Positions 54,179 to 64,000 of a DNA stretch of 64,000 bases are shown one piece after another. Both the position numbers and the translations under genes were made by a program. The stretch's first letter is position 1. Each line of letters starts with the position of its first letter. The stretch is taken from the NCBI RefSeq assembly GCF_040869045.1, contig NC_090319.1:47216779-47280778 (forward strand), in the 5' to 3' direction. Source of the DNA: Eurosta solidaginis (taxonomy: Eukaryota > Arthropoda > Insecta > Diptera > Tephritidae). The notes beneath the pieces were generated by a model, which was not told the origin of the DNA, made no database searches, and was given only the letters and a program-made list of their open reading frames with translations.

Positions 54179-54840
54179 AAAATAAAAATGCTAGATAAAA
54201 TAAAAAAGGTATATTAAATTAAATTAAATAAAGTGTATAAATAATAAAGTAAAAAAAATAACATTAATAAATAAATAGATAAAATGTGGTAAATTAAAAC
54301 AAAATAAAATAAAATAAAAATTTTAATTAATAAATTTAAATAAAGTCAAATAAAAAAATAGAATAAAATAAAAAAATAAATAAAATAAAATATATTCAAC
54401 AAAATAAAGCGAAATCAAATTAATTTTTATTCTACGAGTTGCAGGTTTGTTATGGAAAAAATATCGGCTTATCAGCGAAAACTTATCGAAATGTTATTGA
54501 TAATTTTTCGATACTTAGAAATTTCCTTACGGATATAATCGAAAAAAAATTTAATTAAAAAAATTTAATAATACCAGGTTAAATGAAATGAAATGTGATT
54601 TAATAAAACGAATAAAATAGCATAAAATGAAAAAAAAAAAAATAAAAATGCTAGATAAAATAAAAAAGGTATATTAAATTAAATAAAATAAAGTGTATAA
54701 ATAATAAAGTAAAAAAAATAACATAAATAAAATAATAAAAAAAAATAATTTGTAAAATAATATTATTCCTTTTTTAAATTATTGTACATTTGTTATGATG
54801 GAAAAACTGAAAGAAAATAAACGTACTGGCTGGTACTATG
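54179..54840. repeat. Second part of the A-rich duplicated region
   Basis: This continues the sequence interrupted by DINE-like copy 4 and adds a third copy of the ~500-bp unit (marker block at 54423-54550). Confidence 0.75.
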
Positions 54841-54850
54841 GATATTTATA

Positions 54851-55353
54851 CTAGGTTCAAACACACACCAAATTGGAAATTTATACCATTTGGGCAATTT
54901 ATTACGCAATTTCTCATATAATAAATTGTAATAATAAATTGCCAATTTGAAAAAAATTGCGTAATAAATTGTTTCAAACTGCAAATGCAACCTTGTAAAG
55001 TGTGTTTATTGAGTAGATTTAAACGTCAGTTTACGCATGGCTTAACTATATGGTTGGCTCATCTCATCAGCTGATTTTATTTTTTTCATTTCACTGGAGT
55101 AGGGATTGTCAGAAGAAGATAGCAAACTCAAAATGAAACCAAAACATTGAACACCTTTTCTAACAACACACAAAAATTTCAAAGTTTTATGTTTTTTCCA
55201 TTCCATTTTGACAGTCTTTACAAAGGTATGTTGTTGCTGTAGAGATGAGCCAACCAGCTATCAAATTACTATTGTGTAAGCTAAATTGAGTTGTATGAAC
55301 ACCACTCAATTAAAATCGAAATTTCCTCAATTTATTTTTCTGTTTGAACATAG
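54851..55353. mobile_element. 503-bp TA-flanked MITE (Tc1/mariner-like)
   Basis: CTAGGTTCAAACA at 54851-54863 and TGTTTGAACATAG at 55341-55353 are inverted with one mismatch, and TA dinucleotides flank both ends. Inside, CAATTTATTACGCAATTT (54895-54912) and its exact inverse (54954-54971) form one hairpin. TGGTTGGCTCATCTC (55051-55065) and its exact inverse (55242-55256) form another. There is no coding capacity. Confidence 0.72.
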
Positions 55354-55355
55354 TA

Positions 55356-56175
55356 TAACACACGATACGCACGATACGGGCCCTGATATAATAGAAAAGT
55401 TAAGATAAAAAAATTTTTTGTAGTTATTTATGGTATCTCTTTTGTAATATTTTCAGAATCTGAGCTGGTTAACAACGTAAATGCAATTTTGCATTTTTTT
55501 TGATAGGCTCTACTGTAAATACTAACATATGTATTTACCACAATTTACTTAGTCCAAACTAGTGTTATAGTTATAATTGTTTTATGTTTCTTTTGTTGCA
55601 TAGATACAGTTATCTGCTATACAGCATTTTACGTATCGGAACTGTTGTCTATTTATATTGAAACATCCGCCTGTGAAAGCAATAATAAGAAATGCATTTA
55701 CTGAATAAACGAATATTAAATGTCAGTTGGAAGCCATTAAGGCATGTCAATGCGCTTTGCACGTACCTACGTCAGTGTGTATGTGTGTGCAATTGTATTG
55801 AAGAGCTTGTATATACATCAATAGCACTTATTTAACGAAATATTTACACCTCATATGATGCTTGCGTGATGCTATCAGAAAGCTTATCAAATGATACCTT
55901 ATGTTTAATATTTGTTTTCGTTAGCTATAAATATTATCATATATCGCTCTATGAAGAAACAAATTGATATCGGATAGGTTTGTTTAAGAGGAGGCTTTAA
56001 AAAGCTTTATTGTGAATTTTTTAATTTAGTATAATCATCTTATGATAAGTCTTAGAATAGGCACAATCGTTGATCAGCTGAGATATTACTTATTTCTTAC
56101 CATTACTTACACTATTTTTTGCTAGAAACTTTATTGTTTTTATATGCATGTATATACATATGTGCATAACTTTAT
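55356..56175. other. Non-coding stretch
   Basis: No gene or repeat unit is recognised. Confidence 0.4.
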
Positions 56176-57509
56176 TATACTCAGTTGAGCAGAGCTCACA
56201 GAGTATATTAACTTTGATTGGATAACGGTTGGTTGTACAGGTACAAAGGAATCGAGATAGATATAGACTTCCATATATCAAAATCATCAGTATCGAAAAA
56301 AAGTTTGATTGAGCCATGTTCGTCCGTCCGTCCGTCCGTCTGCCCCTTAACACGATAACTTGAGTAAATTTTGAGGTATCTTGATGAAATTTGGTATGTA
56401 GATTCCTGGGCACTCATCTCAGATCGCTATTTAAAATGAACGATATCGGACTATAACCACGCCCACTTTTTCGATATCGAAAATTTCGAAAAACAGAAGA
56501 AATGTGATAATTCATTACCAAAGGCGGATAAAGCGATGAAGCTTGGTGGATGGGTTGACGTTATGACGCAGAATAGAAAATTAGTAAGATTTTGGACAAT
56601 GGGCGTGGCACCGCCCACTTTTACAAGAAGGTAATTTAAAAGTTTTGCAAGCTGTAATTTGGCAGTCGTTGAAGATATCATGATGAAATTTATCAGAAAC
56701 GTTACTAATATTACTGTATATGTGTTGAATAAAAATTAGCAAAATCGGACGAAGAACACGCCCACTTTTAAAAAAAAAAATTTTTTAAAGTCAAATTTTA
56801 ACAAAAAATTTAATATCTTTACTGTATATAAGTAAATTAAGTCAAAACTCAACCCCAGTAATGATATGATGCAACAAAATACAAAAATAAAAGAAAATTT
56901 CAAAATGGGCGTGGCTCCGCCCATTTTCATTTAGTTTGTCTAGAGAACTTTTAATGCCATAAGTCGAACAAAAATTAACCAATCCTTCTTAAATTTGATA
57001 GGGGCATAGATTCTATGACGGCAACTGTTTTCTGTGAAAATGGGCGAAATCGGTGAAAGCCACCCCAGTTTTTATACACAGTCCACCGTCTGTCCTTACG
57101 CTCGGCCGTTAACACGATAACTTGAGCAGAAACCGATATATCTTTACTAAACTTAGTCCACGTACTTATCTGAACACACTTTATCTTGGTATAAAAAACG
57201 GCCGAAATCCGACTATAACCACGCCCATTTTATCGATATCGAAAATTAAGAAAAATGAAAAAAATGCCATAGTTCTATAACAAATACGAAAAAAGGGATG
57301 AAACATGGCAATTGGATTGGTTTATTGACGCAAAATATAACTTAAAAAAAACTTTGTAAAATGGGTGCGATACTTACCATATTAACTAAAAGAAAATGAA
57401 AAAGTTCTACAAGGCGAAATCAACAGCCCTTGGAATCTTGGCAGGAATACTGTTCGTGGTATTGCATATATAAATAAATTAGCGGTACCCAACAGATGAT
57501 TTTCTAGAT

Positions 57510-60155
57510 CACCCCGGTCCACATTTTGGACGATATCGCGAAAACGCCTTCACATATACATCTAAGGGCCACTCGCTTTTAAAACCCTCATTAATACCTT
57601 TAATTTGATACCCATATCGTACAAACACATTCTAGAGTCACCCCTGGTCCACCCTAATGGCGATATCTCGAAAAGGCGTCCACCTATAGACCTATTGCCC
57701 ACTCCCTCTTAAAATGCTCAGTAACACCTTCCGTTTGATACCCATATCGTACAAACATTCTAAAGTCACCCTTGGTCCACCTTTATCGCGATATCTAGAA
57801 AAGGCGTCCACCTATAGAACTAAGGATTACTCCCTTTTAAAATACTCATTACCACCTTTCATTTGATATCCATATCGTACAAACACATTCTAGAGTCACC
57901 CCTGGCCCACCCTAATAGCGATATCTCAAAAAGGCGTCCACCTAAAGACCTAATGCCCACTCCCTCTTAAAATGCTCAGTAACACCTTTCGTTTGATACC
58001 CATATCGTACAAACATTCTAGATTCACCCCTGGCCCACCCTAATGGCGATATCTTGAAAAGGCGTCCACCTACAGACCTAATGCCCACTCCCTCTTAAAA
58101 TGATCAGTAACACCTTTCGTTTGATACCCATATCGTACAAACTTTCTAGAGTCACCCCTGGCCCACCCTAATGGCGATATCTCGAAAAGGCGTCCACCAA
58201 TAGACTTAATGCCCATTCCTTCTTAAAATGCTCAGTAACACCTTTCGTTTGATACCCATATCGTACAAACATTCTAGAGTCACCCTTGGTCCAGCTTTAT
58301 GGCGATATCTCGAAAAGGCGTCCACCTATAGAACTAAGGATTACTCCCTTTTAAAATATTCATTACCACCTTTCATATGATACCCATATCGTACAAACAC
58401 ATTCTAGAATCACCCCTGGCCCACCCTAATGGCGATATCTCGAAAAGGCGTCCACCTATAGACATAATGCCCACTCCCTCTTAAAACGCTCAGTAACACC
58501 TTTCGTTTGATACCCATATCGTACAAACATTCTAGAGTCACCTTTGGTCCACCTTTATGGCAATATCTCGAAAAGGCATCCACCTATAGAACTAAGGATT
58601 ACTCCCTTTTAAAATACTCATTACCACCTTTCATTTGATACCCATATCGTACAAACACATTCTAGAGTCACCCCTGGCCCACCATAATGGCGATATTTCG
58701 AAAAGGCGTCCACTTATCGACCTAATGGCCACTCCCTCTTAAAATGCTCAGTAACACCTTTCGTTTGATACCCATATCGTACAAACATTCTAGAGTCACC
58801 TTTGGTCCACCTTTATGGCAATATCTCGAAAAGGCGTCCACCTATAGCACTAAGGATTACTCCCTTTTAAAATACTCATTACCACCTTTCATTTGATACC
58901 CATATCGTACAAACATTCTAGAGGAACCCCTGGCCCACCCTAATGGCGATATCTCGAAAAGGCGTCCTATAGACCTAATGCCCACTCCCTCTTAAAATGC
59001 TCAGTAACACCTTTCATTTGATTCCCATATCGTACAAACATATTCTAGAGTCACCCCTGGTCCACCTTTATGGCGATTTCTCGAAAAGACGTTCACCTAT
59101 AGAACTAAACCCGATTCCCTTTTAAAATACTCATTATCACCTTTCATTTGATACCCATAATGTACAAACACATTCTAGAGTCACCCCTGGCCCACCTTAA
59201 TGGCGATATCTCGAAAAGGCGTCCACCGATAGACCTAAGGCCCACTCCCTCTTAAAATGCTCAGTAACACCTTTCGTTTGATACCCATATCGTACAAATA
59301 TTCTAGAATCACCTTTGGTCCACCTTTATGGCAATATCTCGAAAAGGCGTCCACCTATAGAACTAAGGATTACTCCCTTTTAAAATACTCATTACCACCT
59401 TTCATTTGATACCCATAATGTACAAACACATTCTAGAATCACCCCTGGCCCACCCTAATGGCGATATCTCGAAAAGGCGTCCACCTATAGACATAATGCC
59501 CACTCCCTCTTAAAACGCTCAGTAACACCTTTCGTTTGATACCCATATCGTACAAACATTCTAGAGTCACTTATGGTCCACCTTTATGGCAATATCTCGA
59601 AAAGGCGTCCACCTATAGAACTAAGGATTACTCCCTTTTAAAATACTCATTACCACCTTTCATTTGATACCCATATCGTACAAACATTCTAGAGGCACCC
59701 CTGGTCCACCCTAATGGCGATATATCGAAAAGGCGTCCACCTATAGACCTAATGCCCACTCCCTCTTAAAATGCTCAGTAACACCTTTCATTTGATTCCC
59801 ATATCGTACAAACATATTCTAGAGTCACCCCTGGTCCACCTTTATGGCGATTTCTCGAAAAGACGTTCACCTATAGAACTAAACCCCATTCCCTTTTAAA
59901 ATACTCATTACCACCTTTCATTTGATACCCATAATGTACAAACACATTCTAGAGTCACCCCTGGCCCACCTTAATGGCGATATCTCGAAAAGGCGTCCAC
60001 CGATAGACCTAAGGCCCACTCCCTCTTAAAATGCTCAGTAACACCTTTCATTTGATACCCATATCGTACAAGCAAATTCTAGAATCAGCCCTGGTCCACC
60101 TTTATGGCGATATCCCTAAATGGCGTCCATCCATAGAACTATGGCCTACTCTCTC
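57510..60155 (+). repeat. ~129-bp minisatellite array with higher-order structure, about 20 units
   Basis: Units TTTGATACCCATATCGTACA and then CGATATCTCGAAAAGGCGTC alternate between two types (AATGCCCACTCCCTCTTAAA and AAGGATTACTCCCTTTTAAA). Rare variants are duplicated at long distance. GATTCCCATATCG occurs at about 59021 and 59795, 774 bp or six units apart. GACATAATGCCC occurs at about 58461 and 59490, 1029 bp or eight units apart. Block-wise amplification is therefore visible. Confidence 0.92.
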
Positions 60156-60159
60156 TTAA
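60156..60159 (+). repeat. Left TTAA target site of the piggyBac-type element
   Basis: TTAA here and at 62901-62904. Joining the flanks restores the normal minisatellite TCTTAAAATACTC. Confidence 0.85.
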
Positions 60160-60289
60160 CTCGAATCTTCCTGGAACTTTTTTTGTCTGCGATTTCTAAA
60201 ATATTTTAAGGGATGACTTTTATAGGTCCAGTGGTCACTTAGGTACCATCCATATTTTAAGGCATCATTCCTAAGCAGCCTTATGAGGT

Positions 60290-60305
60290 GTGACCATATG
60301 GTCAC
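60290..60305. repeat. Palindrome GTGACCATATGGTCAC, copy 1
   Basis: This perfect 16-bp palindrome (18 bp with flanking T/A) lies about 130 bp inside the left end of the piggyBac-type element. Confidence 0.85.
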
Positions 60306-60513
60306 ACTGGACAAGATATGATGTATTTTTTCCCATATTTTTTTTTAAGTAAAACAAAGATTTATGCTATATATTTCAACTAAACAAGTGTGAGTTAGAA
60401 AAAAATTATTTTAAACATTTATTTAAGTATATACTCAAAACTATTTTTTTTTTAATATATATATTCAAAACTATTTTTTATAAAAAAGTTTTATACCGTA
60501 CCGTATTTAATAA

Positions 60514-62425
60514 CTAAGATGGCATGTGATATTTCTCAAAACATTTTGCGCAAATCCCAACGTTACATTTCGAGCACTCGGTTCTACCAACCGAAACACA
60601 CAAATCGGCAACACAGCGTCTTCTTTTTTCGCATGGACGAACGAAATGATTGAGCCCATCATATCTCAATATCTCCTCTGCTGTTCCCTCCAAAGATCTT
60701 TTTCGAGGTCCCTTTGATTTGGGGTGATCACCGAAGCGTTTGCAATAATAAATGGCTATTTGTCGTAGAAACTCGAGCTGAGGTATTTCTGGGTAGACTG
60801 ATCTGTGAATCTTCCAGCTATTTTGTACCGAAACGTCATCTATCCACGTAAGGGTACTATTACACCATTTCTTGCCTCTTATACCTATTCGATACAAGTC
60901 TACGTTCTGATCCATACGATCTACGCCGCGCATATATTTATTGTACTCACGGATAACTAATGGCCGTTGAACATCTATAAACTTTTTTTGCTTCTGTGAG
61001 TATCGAACTGCATTTGTTACCGGGTTTGCCCCATACGTAGTCGAAGCGATGCTAACAACTGCGTTATCATTCAGTTTTGTGAGAAAAATATTAGCTTCCT
61101 TCAATTTTGTAGACACAATATGACCACGCTCCTTATTTTTTAGTATTTTTTCCCCCGATTTTCCCCGATCGTACCTGTTGCGGTATATCCTCGTGCTTCC
61201 AAGTAAACTAACAGATGGACACTTGTGAAGAGATTATCAAAATAGAAGGAAAACGGTAGATTCTGAACCGCTAGTGTAAAATCGTCTATCATGTTCAGCA
61301 GTGGAGCCGCGCATTTTCCAAATGTTTGTTCATAAGTGCTATTTTCCTTGGTAAATTTCAAAATTAACTAAATATCCCGATGGCGTACACAAGGACCAAA
61401 CTTTATATCCGAACCGCAATGGATTTCCTTTGATGAACTACTTCCATTCGTGACGTTCAAAATATGATATCATGCTCTCGTCAAATGAAAGGTGTTGTTC
61501 CGGATGGAAATGCTTCAGCATATTTGATTTTAAGTGGTCGGTTAAGGGCCGCAGTTTCCACATCTTGTTTCCGTCCGTTATTTTTTTACAATTATCCCCA
61601 AAGTGCAAGAATCTTAAAATGTCTTCGAATCGATTGCTTCGCATGGCTATGTATACCATCTCTTTGCGCATGTCATTGTCAACGCTCCAAAATGACCTGA
61701 ACGTACTTTGACCATTTACTGACCAACAAAATTGCTATGAAAACCTTAAGCTCAGCACTTGTAATTTGAGGATTTGGTTTACCAAGAAAAATTGCATATC
61801 TGCGCGATTCGTTTATAATGTGCTCTATAAGTTCATCGTCAAGAAACTTTACAAATTGTTCATGAGGCTTCACCTTACAGTATTCAAAATTTGATGATGG
61901 GAAAATAGGGATCAATCCGTCCCAGTTATCTTCTACCCACGTAAAATGTGATTCCTTACGTGAGAGTGGCGGTAGCACTGAAGACGGTGTAGGTTTCACT
62001 TTTCGTAAGCCACTCACATACGTTTCAGGTTGTGATGACGGCGGGTCTATTGAAATTTCAACCGGTTCCTCTAACAAATTCGTTTGCAAGTTCTTCGTAG
62101 AGTTTCCTAATATTTCGATCAAGACAGAATCAGTAACTTCCAAGTCATCCTCCTCATCATAATTATCAATCGTTAAAACACTTTAACCACTGCTCATCAC
62201 TAACTCACAAGCTGTTTTCAATTGACCAACACATATATCCTCGGGCTTACCTACGTCGTCTTCATCACCATCATCTTCTCCACTGATTGCACCATTTTCG
62301 TTGTCCGGAGGGAAGATATATACAGCTACAGGCAAATCTTCTTCATCGCTATCACAAAAGTCATTTAGATAGTCAATAACCTCTTGTGTGTTTAAACGTC
62401 TGAAAGTTTGCAAAGAATTCACCAC
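60514..62425 (-). pseudogene. piggyBac-type transposase (DDE_Tnp_1_7), broken
   Basis: The enzyme would cut and paste DNA at TTAA. Minus-strand order is as follows. An acidic N-terminus (62425-62183) ends at an in-frame TAA, and the same frame goes on to 61679 with FLGKPNPQITSAELKVFI. A frameshift near 61690 leads to SVDNDMRKEMVYIAMRSNRF. LSFDESMISYFERHEW near 61460 holds the first Asp of the DDD triad and is followed by an in-frame TAG. After a frameshift near 61355, YEQTFGKCAAPLL and YFDNLFTS near 61240 give the second Asp. After another frameshift, YMRGVDRMDQNVDLY near 60950 gives the third. The C-terminus has a Cys-rich CSKCNVGICAKCFEKYH finger. All catalytic Asp positions are retained, but two stops and about three frameshifts make it non-functional. 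Confidence 0.92.
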
Positions 62426-62496
62426 GAATTACAAAGTTTTTAATTCACTTGAACGAAAATTACGTTACATAAAAAAAGACTTTAATCTAGCCCAGC

Positions 62497-62512
62497 GTGA
62501 CCATATGGTCAC
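62497..62512. repeat. Palindrome GTGACCATATGGTCAC, copy 2
   Basis: An identical palindrome lies about 70 bp upstream of the transposase start, which suggests a promoter-proximal binding site. Confidence 0.85.
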
Positions 62513-62868
62513 ACCAGGAAAAAATACCGTTAATCGTCAACAACAACATTTTATTTTTTTACCAAATATTACTGTCATATGTTTTCAATTTATTATTATT
62601 CAAATTGAAGCTTAACTTCTTTTAAAAGCAACACACTTCAAAAAATATTAGCGTACTTACCTTTTGTTGCTATTAAAATTCGCATTTTTTTACATCTTTT
62701 TTTCTTACAACTTTTTCACACCTGCTCACTTCGAAACAAAGACACTTTATGAAAAATTTGAAACGCAGTTCCCTTCGCGCATGTGTAATTAAACGGAAAA
62801 TGCTAGTTCAACGGAAATTATTTGAGTGAGCTCTGATTTTGTTTTGAAATTCAACTACTACTTCTTGC

Positions 62869-62884
62869 GTGACCATATGGTCAC
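62869..62884. repeat. Palindrome GTGACCATATGGTCAC, copy 3
   Basis: This third identical copy lies 16 bp inside the right end of the element. Confidence 0.85.
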
Positions 62885-62900
62885 ACTGGGATTATCTGAG

Positions 62901-63067
62901 TTAAAATACTCTTTAATACCTTCCATTTGATACACATGTCATACAACCACATTCCAGGGTTACCCTAGGTTCATTTACCTACAAGGTGATTTTCCTTATT
63001 TTGTCTCCATAGCTCTCAACTGAGTATGTAATATTCGGTTACACCCGAACTTAACCTTCCTTACTTG
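62901..63067 (+). repeat. 3' end of DINE-like copy 5 after the piggyBac insertion
   Basis: This begins with TTAAAATACTCTTTAATACC, matching 22473 onward in copy 1. It continues through ACATTCCAGGGTTACCCTAGG, the subterminal inverted repeat, the hairpin and TTACTTG. Confidence 0.88.
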
Positions 63068-63620
63068 TTTTTCTATCATTTATGTGTGAATGTGTCTTAA
63101 ACATTCATGCGTTGACACTTTTTCCTTTGCTCTTGTGACCCACTTGCTACTATGCGTACGATGAGAAAATTTATTGATATTGCAATAGTTGCACAAAATT
63201 CATATACGCCTACAGAACACACCACAAAACCAAGACTGAAATTATACAACAAATTGAATTCATTGCATCCACTGCATTCAGAAAATCGACATTTCCACTC
63301 CAATGGTGTATGAGTAACGTTAAATGTGTGATTTCATTTGGTTTGCTTTACCTGAAGATTAAACGCACTGATACTTATAAAGCAAATGTCACATATATAC
63401 GTACAGGCTACGCACATATGTAGTAGACAAGTGTTCATAAGGATGTCTCATCGAAACAAGATGCAGTTTTTGATGCCGTAATTCCTTCGTTCGAAAAATA
63501 TTTGCTCACGGCATGGGAGAGTAAAAAATGTAAGCGTAAGCATAGTGTAAACATAAACGTAGTACTCAGATGTGGCATGCTCTATAGAGGCTTATAAAAA
63601 CCGAAACTGTGCGGTATTTA
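63068..63620. other. Non-coding stretch
   Basis: The 68-codon minus frame at 63097-63303 has no motif. Nothing else is recognised. Confidence 0.4.
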
Positions 63621-63629
63621 CAGTTTGTT

Positions 63630-63965
63630 ATTGAGGAGTTATCGGTTTGTTATAAGTGTGTTAACGATGAGGTAAAGATGATTTATAGTAGTGTTGTACA
63701 GTTGCTATCGACAAAAAAGTTCATCAATGAGTCACTGTTATCGATTAATTATCGGACACTTATCCTCTATTATTCGCAAAGTTATGAATTTTTTACCAAA
63801 TGCTTATCAATTTGTTATCAAAATGCTATAAACATGGCATCGAAAAGCTATCGATATGTTATCGATATATTATCTATTGTTTATCGAAAATTTATCTATA
63901 AGTTATAAAAATTTTATGATTTCTTAAAAAAAAATTATCGATTTGTTATCGAAAATTTATGGATT
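63630..63965 (+). repeat. Degenerate TTATCGAT/TATCGAAA short-period repeat
   Basis: TTATCG-type words occur about 15 times in 330 bp (TTATCGGTTTG, TTATCGATTAATTATCGG, CTATCGATATGTTATCGATA). The 99-codon plus frame across it is a product of this repetition. The same words appear once at 49255-49300 and in its duplicates. Confidence 0.65.
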
Positions 63966-64000
63966 TCAATTTGTAAACGGGGGTTCGTTGATTTGATTTC

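Larger units (their letters stand above)
60160..62900 (-). mobile_element. piggyBac-type DNA transposon, defective
   Basis: This 2741-bp element lies exactly between TTAA duplications inside the DINE-like minisatellite. The ends CTCGAATCTTCC and the inverse of CTCAGATAATCC are weakly inverted. A 16-bp palindrome GTGACCATATGGTCAC occurs near both ends (60290 and 62869) and once inside (62497). One transposase gene occupies 60514-62425 on the minus strand and is broken by stops and frameshifts. Confidence 0.88.
56176..63067 (+). mobile_element. DINE-1/mini-me-like element, copy 5, expanded and split by piggyBac
   Basis: This starts TATACTCAGTTGAGCAGAGC, has a GTCC microsatellite at 56321-56342, core modules up to about 57500 and a minisatellite from 57510. 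A piggyBac-type element interrupts it after TTAA at 60156-60159. The minisatellite and 3' end resume at TTAA 62901, with CTCTCAACTGAGTA (63012-63025), the hairpin and TTACTTG to 63067. Without the insertion it is about 4.1 kb. Confidence 0.88.

Noticed and set aside
60526..61711. Plus-strand frames of 63-79 aa inside the piggyBac-type element
   Set aside because: Antisense shadows of the transposase.

Overview
This window looks like a transposon-dense, AT-rich, non-genic stretch of a dipteran nuclear genome. A tephritid fruit fly or a close acalyptrate relative is my best guess. That rests on several DINE-1/mini-me-like elements with GTCC-type microsatellites, tRNA-derived SINEs, RTE and Jockey/R1-type LINE relics, a gypsy-type LTR element, and piggyBac-, hAT- and Tc1/mariner-like DNA elements. 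I find no convincing host protein gene, no rRNA gene and no free-standing tRNA gene. Almost every long ORF is a piece of a mobile element or an accidental frame in repeats.

Layout. 1-8500: LINE scraps, a solo-LTR relic, an old DINE-like fragment and an inverted-repeat pair. 8518-12806: a hierarchical tandem array (39-bp subunits inside a 307-bp unit, six copies plus one displaced copy) combined with a duplicated LINE fragment. 13898-14782: a TIR element. 15040-19640: two tandemly placed RTE relics, one flanked by a perfect 14-bp target duplication, and Jockey/R1-type fragments. 19745-31300: SINEs, a DINE-like element, a Jockey-like LINE, a 129-bp minisatellite and another short-repeat family. 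31382-35240: a young gypsy-type LTR element with nearly identical LTRs and an internal deletion of reverse transcriptase, RNase H and the integrase core. 37322-45991: a large DNA transposon with 19-bp terminal inverted repeats and a broken transposase-like gene of a family I cannot name with certainty. It was later hit by a DINE-like element (38871-40488) and a hAT-like element (41773-45126). 46009-63067: three more DINE-like copies. Two carry about 20-unit arrays of a ~129-bp minisatellite, and one is split by a piggyBac-type element at TTAA.

The most informative content is the nesting. Clean target duplications or paralogous empty sites date insertions relative to one another. The ~129-bp repeat carried near the 3' end of the DINE-like elements ranges from one or two units to about twenty, which is satellite birth inside a rolling-circle-type element. 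The 37322-45991 transposon is the best candidate for a poorly described system. Homology statements come from reading translated motifs and from memory of the families; no search was run.
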